Shown: piece after piece, positions 1-5,036 of the stretch | Numbering within the stretch: the first letter of the stretch is position 1 | Layout of the letters: each line of letters begins with the position of its first letter | NCBI GenBank assembly: GCA_002254335.1 | Contig: NIVA01000210.1 | Coordinates: forward strand, 1-5,743 | From: Bacteroidetes bacterium 4572_114 | GTDB taxonomy: Bacteria > Bacteroidota > Bacteroidia > Bacteroidales > 4484-276 | Length of the DNA: 5,743 bases | Reading direction: 5' to 3' | Position numbers and translations under genes: made by a program | The notes under the pieces: model-generated | Seen by the model: the letters and a program-made list of their open reading frames with translations, nothing else | What the model was told of the DNA's origin: nothing | Database searches by the model: none

Positions 1-245
1 GATGTGTTATTATCAATTTCCTGACGGATAAGTTTGAGCTTTTCCTGGGCCTTGTTTTTAAGTTCGTTCAAAACCTTCCCCATCTCTTTTCGTTCATCGG
101 GGGCTACATTTTTAAACTCGCCAAACAGGGCGGGGATAATCCCTTTTTTACTCAAATATTTTATCCTGAAATTATCCAGTTCTTCAACCGATCCGGTTTT
201 GAAATTTTCTATGGAATTTAATATTTCCCTGATTTTTTCCTTCAT
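1..245 (-). CDS. pheS: Phenylalanine--tRNA ligase alpha subunit, N-terminal part (cut by window edge)
   Basis: Cytosolic enzyme subunit that, with PheT, charges tRNA-Phe with phenylalanine. Only the first 81 codons are visible; the catalytic class II core lies beyond the left edge. What is seen is the typical PheS N-terminal helical region: a first helix (about residues 1-14), then an EELDNFRIKYLSKKG stretch (21-35) followed by PALF, and APDERKEMGKVLNELKNKA (48-66) leading into a Lys/Glu-rich helix. In this family the region forms a coiled-coil arm that contacts tRNA. The ATG at 243-245 is chosen because the family homology begins only a few residues after it. No Shine-Dalgarno is visible, as is common in Bacteroidota. 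A 221-base leader separates it from the upstream cyclophilin gene, so it may have its own promoter. The family call is recognition from memory, without a search. Confidence 0.88.
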   Translation of the reverse strand, partial: MKEKIREILNSIENFKTGSVEELDNFRIKYLSKKGIIPALFGEFKNVAPDERKEMGKVLNELKNKAQEKLKLIRQEIDNNT

Positions 246-260
246 GGGGATGTGGGTTTT

Positions 261-297
261 AATGATTCAATGCTAAAATGCTAAAATGTCAACAATG
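261..297. repeat. Degenerate 8-base tandem array, AATG-type (left arm of an inverted pair)
   Basis: AATG occurs at 261, 269, 277, 285 and 294, so the spacing is 8, 8, 8 and 9 bases. Two units are identical (ATGCTAAA at 270-277 and 278-285) and the others diverge. It lies 16 bases upstream of the pheS start codon. Read on the pheS strand the units are CATT-headed (for example CATTTTAG). The function is unknown. Confidence 0.6.
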
Positions 298-374
298 CCA
301 AAAAGGAAAAAGTTAAATACAGTTCTACACAAGCCATAAAATATCACAGACTTAGGTATTAAGGGATATTTATG

Positions 375-406
375 CATTTAAGCATTGCTGCATTTCATCA
401 TTATAA
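375..406. repeat. Degenerate 8-base tandem array, CATT-type (right arm of an inverted pair)
   Basis: CATT occurs at 375, 383, 391 and 399, exactly every 8 bases (CATTTAAG, CATTGCTG, CATTTCAT, CATTATAA). It is in opposite orientation to the array at 261-297. The reverse complement of 371-402 matches 261-292 at about 23 of 32 positions, counted by eye. Confidence 0.6.
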
Positions 407-407
407 A

Positions 408-435
408 CAAAATTATTAATGGAACAGCAAAATTA
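408..435 (-). promoter_or_regulatory. Possible -7 boxes for pheS (two copies of TAATTTTG on the minus strand)
   Basis: CAAAATTA at 408-415 and again at 428-435 reads as TAATTTTG on the minus strand, an exact match to the Bacteroidota -7 consensus TAnnTTTG. Both sit in a 10-base direct repeat (CAAAATTATT) spaced 20 bases apart. Neither has a TTTG -33 box at the expected distance, and the region is AT-rich, so a chance match is quite possible. Start sites here would give pheS a leader of about 150-170 bases containing both 8-base arrays. Confidence 0.25.
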
Positions 436-438
436 TTG

Positions 439-464
439 TTTACCTCTAAAATGGTAGTAGAACC
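439..464 (+). repeat. 26-base dispersed motif, copy 1 (core GTAGTAGAACC)
   Basis: This stretch aligns without gaps to 4117-4142 at 21 of 26 positions, including an identical GTAGTAGAACC at 454-464. It lies immediately past the stop codon of the cyclophilin gene at 467-1099. The role is unknown. Confidence 0.5.
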
Positions 465-466
465 AA

Positions 467-1099
467 CTATTTAATAATCTCAATGGTCATTTTAACCTCT
501 TCAACGGGCCTGTCGCCAGGTGCGGTTTGTACGGCTGCAATTTTATCGATTACATCAAAACCATCGGCTACCTGTCCAAACACTGTATATGCACCGTCGA
601 GATGTGGTGTGCCCCCCACCGTACTGTACGTTTCGCGTTGTTCGGGGGAATACTTTACGCCAGACCGCGCTTCCACCTGGTCGAGCATTGAACTGTTAAA
701 AACCTGCCCCTGGACAATATAAAACTGCGATCCCGATGAGGCTTTTTCAGGATTTACCTGATCGCCCATCCTGGCAGCGGCCAGTGCACCCTTTTTATGA
801 TAGTGGCCTGGAAGTATTTCAGCCGGGACAGTATAACCGGGATCCTGTTTGCCATCAGCACTCGAACCACCTTGTATCATGAAGTTTTCGATAACACGGT
901 GGAATGGGGAACCATTGTACCAGCCATCATTCACCAGCTTTACAAAATTATCCTTGTGCTGGGGCGTGTCATTGAAGAGCAACCCTTTGATGTCACCATA
1001 ATCGGTATGAATAATAAACTTCACCATTTTTTCTTGTGTTAATCCGTGAATGTTAAAAAATAATACTGCAACTGCGAAAAGAAAAATTCCCTTTTTCAT
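467..1099 (-). CDS. Cyclophilin-type peptidyl-prolyl cis-trans isomerase, secreted (second of a tandem pair)
   Basis: Catalyses cis-trans isomerisation of Xaa-Pro bonds to help protein folding. The product has 210 residues. Residues 1-22 form a Sec-type signal (MKK, then a hydrophobic run) with no lipobox Cys, so it is probably soluble in the periplasm. The cyclophilin core runs from about 26 to 210. The active-site signature FHRVIENFMIQGG (66-78) keeps Arg68, Phe73 and Gln76, equivalent to R55, F60 and Q63 of human cyclophilin A. GSQFYIVQG (123-131) and TPHLDGAYTVFG (164-175) follow; the position of human W121 is His and that of H126 is Tyr. About 35 residues between these motifs form an insert absent from eukaryotic cyclophilins but usual, to my knowledge, in Bacteroidota homologues. 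An internal Met25 could give a cytosolic form but leaves the signal unexplained. It lies 86 bases after a paralogous gene in the same direction and is likely cotranscribed with it. Confidence 0.93.
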   Translation of the reverse strand: MKKGIFLFAVAVLFFNIHGLTQEKMVKFIIHTDYGDIKGLLFNDTPQHKDNFVKLVNDGWYNGSPFHRVIENFMIQGGSSADGKQDPGYTVPAEILPGHYHKKGALAAARMGDQVNPEKASSGSQFYIVQGQVFNSSMLDQVEARSGVKYSPEQRETYSTVGGTPHLDGAYTVFGQVADGFDVIDKIAAVQTAPGDRPVEEVKMTIEIIK

Positions 1100-1139
1100 A
1101 AATTTTAATTTTAAATTTCCTGCAAAAAAAGGGAATTTT

Positions 1140-1157
1140 TATCAGATAGGACTGATA
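1140..1157. repeat. Small perfect inverted repeat between the two cyclophilin genes
   Basis: TATCAG at 1140-1145 and CTGATA at 1152-1157 form a 6-base perfect stem around a 6-base loop in the 86-base gap between the paralogues. On the transcribed (minus) strand it is not followed by a U-tract, so it does not look like a terminator. It might be a weak processing or attenuation hairpin, or chance. Confidence 0.3.
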
Positions 1158-1185
1158 TTTATTCAAATGTATTATTTACCGGTGG

Positions 1186-1956
1186 TTATTCATCAATCAA
1201 AGTAAGGGTAATTTTCACGTCCTCGGCGGGCCGGTTTGAAGCACCTGTGTTAACAGAAGCAATTTTATCAATTACTTCCATACCGTCGATAACCTCGCCA
1301 AAAACAGTGTATTGGGTATCAAGGAAAGGGGTGCCCCCAATTTCTTGATAAACATTAATTTGCTCTGGGGTATAAATAGCGCCTGTCCTTTGTGCAAGGT
1401 TGTTTAATTCGGCCGCCGAGGTTTTTTTACCCTGGACAATATAAAACTGGGATCCAGATGACCTTTTTTCCGGGTTCACCTGATCGCCTTGCCGGGCAGC
1501 GGCAAGTGCCCCTTTTTTATGATAAAAACCGGGGTGAAATTCTGCTTCAATGGTATATCCCGGGCCACCGGTACCAAGCCTTTGTCCGGGCTTTGCATTT
1601 TTTGAATCCGGATCGCCGCCCTGGATCATAAAATCCTTTATTACCCTGTGAAAAAGCGTGCCGTTATAAAAACCTTCATTTACCAGTTTAATAAAGTTGT
1701 CGCGGTGCTTTGGCGTTTCATCGTAAAGTATCAAGACCATGTCACCATATCTGGTGCTTAGTTTTACTTTTTGGCCCTTTTGTTCAACCGTTTTTTTGGC
1801 ATCATCCGACTTGGTATCGGCTTTTGCCTGCTTAGTTGTGGTTTGTTCTTTTTTTGCTGTTCTTGCTTTGGGTTTTTTCTCCGTGGATTGATTATTACAT
1901 CCTAAAATAAATAAGCCAAACACGATAATAAGTCCCGCTAAAAAATACTTTTTCAT
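1186..1956 (-). CDS. Cyclophilin-type peptidyl-prolyl cis-trans isomerase, lipoprotein (first of a tandem pair)
   Basis: Envelope-anchored prolyl isomerase of 256 residues. Residues 1-19 are a lipoprotein signal ending ILG-Cys20, a usable lipobox, so Cys20 should be lipidated. Residues 21-62 form a Lys/Thr/Ala-rich, low-complexity linker that would hold the catalytic domain away from the membrane. The cyclophilin domain (about 63-256) keeps FHRVIKDFMIQGG (102-114) with Arg104, Phe109 and Gln112, GSQFYIVQG (168-176) and TPFLDTQYTVFG (209-220); the human W121 position is Phe here. A loop of about 20 residues (115-134) after QGG is about nine residues longer than in the downstream paralogue. The two share long identical blocks such as YHKKGALAAAR and GDQVNPEK, so they arose by duplication. 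Its start at 1954-1956 is fixed by the signal peptide. The upstream region is AT-rich with no exact TAnnTTTG match. Confidence 0.94.
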   Translation of the reverse strand: MKKYFLAGLIIVFGLFILGCNNQSTEKKPKARTAKKEQTTTKQAKADTKSDDAKKTVEQKGQKVKLSTRYGDMVLILYDETPKHRDNFIKLVNEGFYNGTLFHRVIKDFMIQGGDPDSKNAKPGQRLGTGGPGYTIEAEFHPGFYHKKGALAAARQGDQVNPEKRSSGSQFYIVQGKKTSAAELNNLAQRTGAIYTPEQINVYQEIGGTPFLDTQYTVFGEVIDGMEVIDKIASVNTGASNRPAEDVKITLTLIDE

Positions 1957-2160
1957 AGTAAAAATGTTTTCAGTGTTCCGATTTTAAATTGCATTTAATT
2001 TTGATACTGTGTTAACTACTAATTGTATGAAATATTATATTTTGCAATTAATTACCTCTACAGTGAATGGACTGTGTTTAGAAGTGTTAGTTTTTTTTTG
2101 AATTTGTTGCGAAAGCTTTTCGGGTTGGAATTGTTTTGGTTTCGGGTTGCGGAAAATTAC

Positions 2161-2226
2161 TGACGCAGATCGGCACGGAAAAGCACTGATAAAAAAAATC
2201 CGCATAACCAGCGCAAATCCGCGTCA
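2161..2226 (-). repeat. 66-base palindromic REP-like element downstream of tdk
   Basis: The element begins TGACGC and ends GCGTCA. The outer 16-base arms (2161-2176 and 2211-2226) match as an inverted repeat at 12 of 16 positions. In minus-strand RNA three of the four mismatches become G-U pairs, leaving one U-C mismatch; in plus-strand RNA they are A-C, C-A, G-A and A-C mismatches. Inner segments can extend the stem with a bulge and an internal loop, ending in a U-rich loop. It starts 56 bases after the tdk stop codon. It resembles the CGCAGAT/ATCCGCG-rich dispersed intergenic repeats I remember from Bacteroidota genomes, but this is unverified. No U-tract follows on the minus strand, so a classical intrinsic terminator is not supported. 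Confidence 0.65.
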
Positions 2227-2243
2227 AAAAAAAGCATGGTTGC

Positions 2244-2278
2244 GGGTTTTGGGTTTTGGATTTTGAGCTTTGGGTTTC
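2244..2278. repeat. Degenerate heptamer tandem array (GGGTTTT type)
   Basis: Five consecutive 7-base units can be read: GGGTTTT, GGGTTTT, GGATTTT, GAGCTTT and GGGTTTC. The array ends five bases from the tdk stop codon. The plus strand has three GGG runs and one GG run, and a G-quadruplex is conceivable though one loop would be long. The tdk transcript would carry the C-rich complement (AAAACCC). Confidence 0.6.
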
Positions 2279-2282
2279 AAAC

Positions 2283-2864
2283 TCATACGGTCTTCCGCTT
2301 CTCGTTGTAGCACCTCCTGCACAAAGGCTCGTAGCTCTCCTTTTCGCCCAGCACAACAAGTTTGTTCCCCTCAACTATCCGGTGGGAGTATTGTGCCAGG
2401 TTGCCACACCTGATACAAATTGCATGTACTTTGGTAACATATTCGGCACTTGCAAGCAGCGATGGGATTGGGCCAAACGGCTCTCCGGTAAAATCCATGT
2501 CCAAACCTGCAACAATTACCCTAATCCCACTATTTGCCAGTTTATTGCAAACGGATTTAAGTTCAGTATCAAAAAATTGTGCTTCATCAATGCCCACAAC
2601 ATCAACATCATTTGCCATTAGCAGGATTTGAGAAGCCGATTCGACCGGTGAAGATGGGATTGAAGATTCATCATGTGAAACCACATTTTCTTCGTCATAA
2701 CGGATGTCAACCGCAGGTTTAAAAATTTCAACTTTCTGCCGGGCAATTTTTGCCCTTCTTAACCGGCGGATAAGCTCTTCGGTTTTTCCAGAAAACATCG
2801 ATCCGCAAATTACTTCTATCCATCCTCGGCGAAGGGCCGGGTCAATTTTATATTCGAGAAACAT
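2283..2864 (-). CDS. tdk: Thymidine kinase, type II (TK1-like)
   Basis: Cytosolic salvage enzyme that phosphorylates thymidine to dTMP with ATP. The 193-residue length is normal for the family. The P-loop GSMFSGKT (21-28) binds ATP with Lys27. DEAQFF (93-98) carries the Mg-binding Asp and the presumed catalytic base Glu94. Four zinc ligands appear as two CxxC pairs, Cys150/Cys153 and Cys182/Cys185. The lasso region that closes over thymidine is at about 157-180, with the ESYEP segment preceding the second Cys pair. The start at 2862-2864 fits because the segment before the P-loop (RRGWIEVICG) is family-typical and begins a few residues later. It lies 71 bases downstream of the YhcG fragment in the same direction. 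No strong promoter motif is visible in that gap, so read-through from upstream or a weak promoter is possible. Confidence 0.96.
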   Translation of the reverse strand: MFLEYKIDPALRRGWIEVICGSMFSGKTEELIRRLRRAKIARQKVEIFKPAVDIRYDEENVVSHDESSIPSSPVESASQILLMANDVDVVGIDEAQFFDTELKSVCNKLANSGIRVIVAGLDMDFTGEPFGPIPSLLASAEYVTKVHAICIRCGNLAQYSHRIVEGNKLVVLGEKESYEPLCRRCYNEKRKTV

Positions 2865-2935
2865 GAAATTTTATTTTTGGGTTTGATATATCACTAATCA
2901 TCGTTTAATTGGCTTTCAATTATTGTTTGTTGTTC

Positions 2936-3313
2936 TTAAAACCCCCGCTCTAATTTATCATCAATTTTCAATAATTCTACATAATGTGACCATCCCAATT
3001 GGTGCGACAGTGTCGCACCTTTTTGAAATTCAAGGTAGAATTGCCTCATTCTCTTTACATTACTCAAGCTAAAACCCTTGCCGTGAACTATTGTTAAGTC
3101 TTTAGAAATATTTTGGGGTAACGCTTTTCCGTATTCAGCCCTTTGCTTGCCTTCTTGCTCAAACTCAACTATATCCTGACCAATTTTCCAGTATGTTTCT
3201 ACTAAATGAGAGTTTACAGCAATTGTCGCATTTCGTTGCCCTTGCCTGTAGGTGTCAGAAATCTGAGTAATTAAAGCCTGGTAATTATTGTCTGATTTTA
3301 TCAGTTCTTTCAT
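2936..3313 (-). pseudogene. YhcG/DUF1016-family protein, N-terminal fragment only
   Basis: A 125-residue product matching only the DUF1016 N-terminal domain, the helical half of YhcG-type PDDEXK-nuclease proteins (usually about 330-380 residues). Recognisable blocks are ARx-type helices around SHLVETYWKIGQDIVEFEQ, then FSLSNVKRMRQFYLEF and the near-C-terminal LGWSHYVELLKIDDKLERGF. In relatives the last motif continues F-Y-E-x-Q into the nuclease domain. Here the codon after Phe is TAA, and read-through gives Glu-Gln-Gln-Thr-Ile-Ile-Glu, which looks like that same continuation before the frame stops again at about 2894-2896. The C-terminal nuclease domain is not found before tdk at 2864. The ATG at 3311-3313 is preferred over an upstream TTG at 3317-3319. 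It is most likely a decayed gene, although a short N-domain protein could still be made. Confidence 0.75.
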
Positions 3314-3356
3314 TTGCAAGGATAATGATTTAGTTTTTTAATCGTTAAAACCACGA

Positions 3357-3385
3357 CAAATTTAAAGAATAAAACCACAAACAAA
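3357..3385 (-). promoter_or_regulatory. Candidate Bacteroidota promoter for the YhcG fragment
   Basis: On the minus strand TAAATTTG (3357-3364) matches the -7 consensus TAnnTTTG exactly, and TTTG (3382-3385) lies 17 bases upstream as a -33 element; a second TTTG is at 3378-3381. Transcription would begin near 3350, giving a leader of about 35-40 bases. The spacing is slightly short of the usual 19-21 bases. The same region is the leader of the divergent gene starting at 3406, and it holds a direct repeat AAAACCAC at 3347-3354 and 3371-3378. Confidence 0.4.
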
Positions 3386-3405
3386 CACCTGAATTAATCA
3401 AATCT

Positions 3406-3579
3406 ATGGAAACAATACCCTCCCGGGAAAGTATCAGCAGGCTAATCAGGAAAATACAAAATGATTGGGAAAGGGCAAATAAAGAAGATGCCGGGTTTTC
3501 AAGGATCGATAAAGACATCCTGATGGACGACCTTAAAAAAGTAACGCCCTTCGCCCGAAGGATCAAAAACAGAAGATAA
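3406..3579 (+). CDS. Hypothetical protein, 5' part of an apparently frameshifted gene
   Basis: A 57-codon frame from ATG at 3406-3408 to TAA at 3577-3579. The product is charged and helical-looking (RESISRLIRKIQNDWERANK in the first third, FSRIDKDILMDDLKKVTPFARR later), with no signal peptide or membrane segment. I do not recognise a family. The frame runs straight into a second open frame in the +1 register (open from 3545 to 3994) that has coding-like composition but no normal start codon before 3713. Removing one A from the A5 run at 3565-3569 would join them into a product of about 195 residues. This piece is therefore probably the N-terminal part of one gene, although an independent small protein is possible. 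It is divergent from the YhcG fragment, with 92 bases between them. Confidence 0.5.
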   Translation: METIPSRESISRLIRKIQNDWERANKEDAGFSRIDKDILMDDLKKVTPFARRIKNRR

Positions 3580-3712
3580 AACCCTCCCAAAACAACCGGA
3601 CGGTTTTGTAGATAGACCGGAAGAAACTTCTGATGAAATTAAAGATAATGCATCTGCAAATATTGATGAAACAGTAAATGAAGTCCAGGAAACCCTACAG
3701 CAAAATTATGAG

Positions 3713-3994
3713 GTGGGGGAAGACCCTTTTCAGCAACCTCCGGTTGAACTGGAGATTGTGGGAACAGGGGAAAAACAACCCGAACAAAAACCGAAAGCCG
3801 AAAAAGTGCACCAGCAACCCCCCTTAGCTCAAAAAGCCAGGGTTAAGCCACAACAAGAAAAAAGGGTAACACTTGATCTTTTTAGCCCTGAAGCCTTGCA
3901 AATAATTGATGGGTTAAAATTAACCACAGGCACCGAAGAAAACAGGCCCACCTTTAATAAACTTTTGGAAATTGTAAAACGCAGGTTTCATTAA
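3713..3994 (+). CDS. Hypothetical protein, 3' part of an apparently frameshifted gene
   Basis: A 93-codon frame starting with GTG at 3713, but the same frame is open back to 3545 with acidic, protein-like sequence (for example RPEETSDEIKDNASANIDE) and no ATG, GTG or TTG in that extension. This suggests GTG 3713 is not the real start and that the sequence continues the gene beginning at 3406. The first half is Pro/Gln/Lys/Glu-rich and probably disordered (EKQPEQKPKAEKVHQQPP). The last 40 residues look folded: VTLDLFSPEALQIIDGLKL, then NRPTFNKLLEIVKRRFH. A DNA-binding or adaptor role could be imagined from the basic C-terminus, but no family is recognised and I assign no function. Downstream, 176 bases separate it from the lipoprotein gene. 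Confidence 0.5.
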   Translation: MGEDPFQQPPVELEIVGTGEKQPEQKPKAEKVHQQPPLAQKARVKPQQEKRVTLDLFSPEALQIIDGLKLTTGTEENRPTFNKLLEIVKRRFH

Positions 3995-4070
3995 TCTCTT
4001 TACAAACTACAAAAATCAAAGTATTTAAAAATCGGCAACTTAAATCTTATAAAATCTCTTTATATCAGCG

Positions 4071-4099
4071 TGTTATTAGAATTACCCTTTTTATTTTTG
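4071..4099 (+). promoter_or_regulatory. Candidate promoter of the lipoprotein gene at 4171
   Basis: TATTTTTG at 4092-4099 is an exact TAnnTTTG -7 match. The -33 position has only a weak TGTT (4071-4074), 17 bases upstream. Transcription would start near 4105, leaving a leader of about 65 bases that would contain the GTAGTAGAACC motif (4117-4142). Confidence 0.35.
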
Positions 4100-4116
4100 A
4101 AATTTGTTGTTTAGCA

Positions 4117-4142
4117 TTACCCACTAAATTCGTAGTAGAACC
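4117..4142 (+). repeat. 26-base dispersed motif, copy 2 (core GTAGTAGAACC)
   Basis: Ungapped match to 439-464 at 21 of 26 positions, with an identical core at 4132-4142. Here it lies 28 bases before the start codon of the lipoprotein gene, whereas copy 1 lies at the 3' end of a convergent-facing gene. The function is unknown. Confidence 0.5.
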
Positions 4143-4170
4143 CTAAAATTTATACTTAAACCCAACTAAA

Positions 4171-4956
4171 ATGAAAAACCCGTTAATCTCATTACTACTT
4201 TTCCTGTTTGTTGCCTCGCTCTCCTCATGCCTGGAAAATGATACAGAATATCTTCCGCTGGGAAGTGTAGAATTACAAATGACAGAAGATTTGTCGGTCA
4301 GCCCCAGGAGGCTGCATTTTAATTTTTTCACTGAGGAGGATTATGAATGTATCAACTATATCATACGTTACACCTCCACCTCAACTGCCGGCAATATTGA
4401 CATCAACCTTATTGATATTGAAAAAACCGCCCTCTGTCTCACAAACCACGGGCCTGCCCTTGTGATTATAGAACTTGACAGCTATCAGCCGGGAAATTAC
4501 GAAGTATTGATCAAGGTAGGCGATGTTTCAAACACAGGCTCTTTAGAGGTAACCGAAGAAAAATATGTAATTACTTTTGATGACCCCGAAATGTTGACAG
4601 CCCAATATGATACCCTCCACCGTATCCCTGATGATATGATCTGGGGCATTGTAGGATATTATTCTGAGGAAGGGGAACTTATAGTTGACTCTTTCCTCGA
4701 TTCGCTGGAAAATATCGGGGCACAACCACGGGTCCTGAGCACAGGTGATTACGGTTATTTCCAGGCTGACAGCATCGGCCAAATCATCGCACCGGAAGGC
4801 CTTGAGTTTAATTTCACCAAAACATTTGTTTATGATTATCCCGGACTAATGGGGCCGGTGCAGGAGGCGATAAATTATTTTTCAGATATCTACACAAACG
4901 ATCTTTATATTTATCTCTACAATTCAGAAGGGGAAATTTTTATTTCTGACAATTAA
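4171..4956 (+). CDS. Putative lipoprotein of unknown function
   Basis: A 261-residue protein with a lipoprotein signal: Met-Lys-Asn, a hydrophobic run, then LSS-Cys20. After the Cys come Leu-Glu-Asn-Asp, acidic residues close to the lipidation site, loosely like the acidic surface-export signals described in Bacteroidota but not a clean match. The rest is strongly acidic (many Asp and Glu) and rich in beta-type segments such as YEVLIKVGDVSN (about 110-121), with Cys at about 59 and 89. This fits an exported beta-sandwich-like domain, but no named family is recognised. No catalytic motif is visible. The ATG at 4171 is fixed by the signal peptide; no Shine-Dalgarno is seen. It precedes a secreted S8 protease gene by 247 bases in the same direction. 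The gap holds an inverted repeat, so cotranscription is uncertain. Confidence 0.85.
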   Translation: MKNPLISLLLFLFVASLSSCLENDTEYLPLGSVELQMTEDLSVSPRRLHFNFFTEEDYECINYIIRYTSTSTAGNIDINLIDIEKTALCLTNHGPALVIIELDSYQPGNYEVLIKVGDVSNTGSLEVTEEKYVITFDDPEMLTAQYDTLHRIPDDMIWGIVGYYSEEGELIVDSFLDSLENIGAQPRVLSTGDYGYFQADSIGQIIAPEGLEFNFTKTFVYDYPGLMGPVQEAINYFSDIYTNDLYIYLYNSEGEIFISDN

Positions 4957-5036
4957 GATTTCTCAATGATAAAACAAATCTTAACAATCCCTAAACTTTC
5001 AGCAAGTTACACTAAATTGAGTAATTTCGCGCCCCG

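Larger units (their letters stand above)
1957..2282. other. 326-base intergenic region between tdk and the cyclophilin pair, repeat-rich
   Basis: No credible gene is present. From left to right: an AT-rich leader of the lipoprotein cyclophilin (1957-2055); a short inverted repeat ACAGT/ACTGT (2060-2075); a T9 run at 2091-2099; a G/T-rich stretch with five GG or GGG runs (2121-2152); the 66-base palindrome (2161-2226); A8 (2226-2233); and a GGGTTTT heptamer array (2244-2278). The octamer GGTTGCGG occurs on both sides of the palindrome, at 2145-2152 and 2238-2245. A minus-strand open frame at 2087-2374 crosses this region but has simple-repeat composition and overlaps tdk. Confidence 0.6.

Noticed and set aside
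34..276. Plus-strand open frame of 80 codons
   Set aside because: It is antisense to pheS, which has clear family sequence on the minus strand.
261..406. CRISPR array
   Set aside because: Units are 8 bases long with no conserved repeat of 20 bases or more, no spacers and no cas genes.
483..1042. Plus-strand open frames opposite the secreted cyclophilin
   Set aside because: They are antisense shadows of a gene with intact catalytic motifs and have no leader or family-like sequence of their own.
1392..1631. Plus-strand open frame opposite the lipoprotein cyclophilin
   Set aside because: Shadow of the conserved isomerase domain on the other strand.
2161..2234. Classical intrinsic terminator for tdk
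   Set aside because: The hairpin is good, but on the tdk strand the U-run precedes rather than follows the stem, so the standard terminator layout is absent.
2087..2374. Minus-strand 95-codon frame overlapping the tdk 3' end
   Set aside because: Its sequence is a translation of the palindrome and heptamer repeats, and it overlaps tdk in another frame.
2256..2886. Plus-strand open frames opposite tdk
   Set aside because: Antisense to an intact thymidine kinase with P-loop and zinc ligands.
3535..3541. A6G run as a programmed -1 slippery site in the split gene
   Set aside because: The needed shift is +1, and a shift at this run would meet the TAA at 3542-3544 in the new frame.
3345..3590. 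Minus-strand hydrophobic 81-codon frame
   Set aside because: It is antisense to the charged 57-codon frame; its hydrophobicity is a by-product of Lys/Glu/Asp-rich codons read backwards.
2936..3994. A complete defence system around the YhcG fragment
   Set aside because: The nuclease domain is missing, there are no restriction-modification or other defence genes nearby, and the neighbour is a frameshifted unknown.
4143..4331. Minus-strand frame at the lipoprotein start
   Set aside because: Antisense to a gene with a clear lipoprotein signal, and without family-like features.
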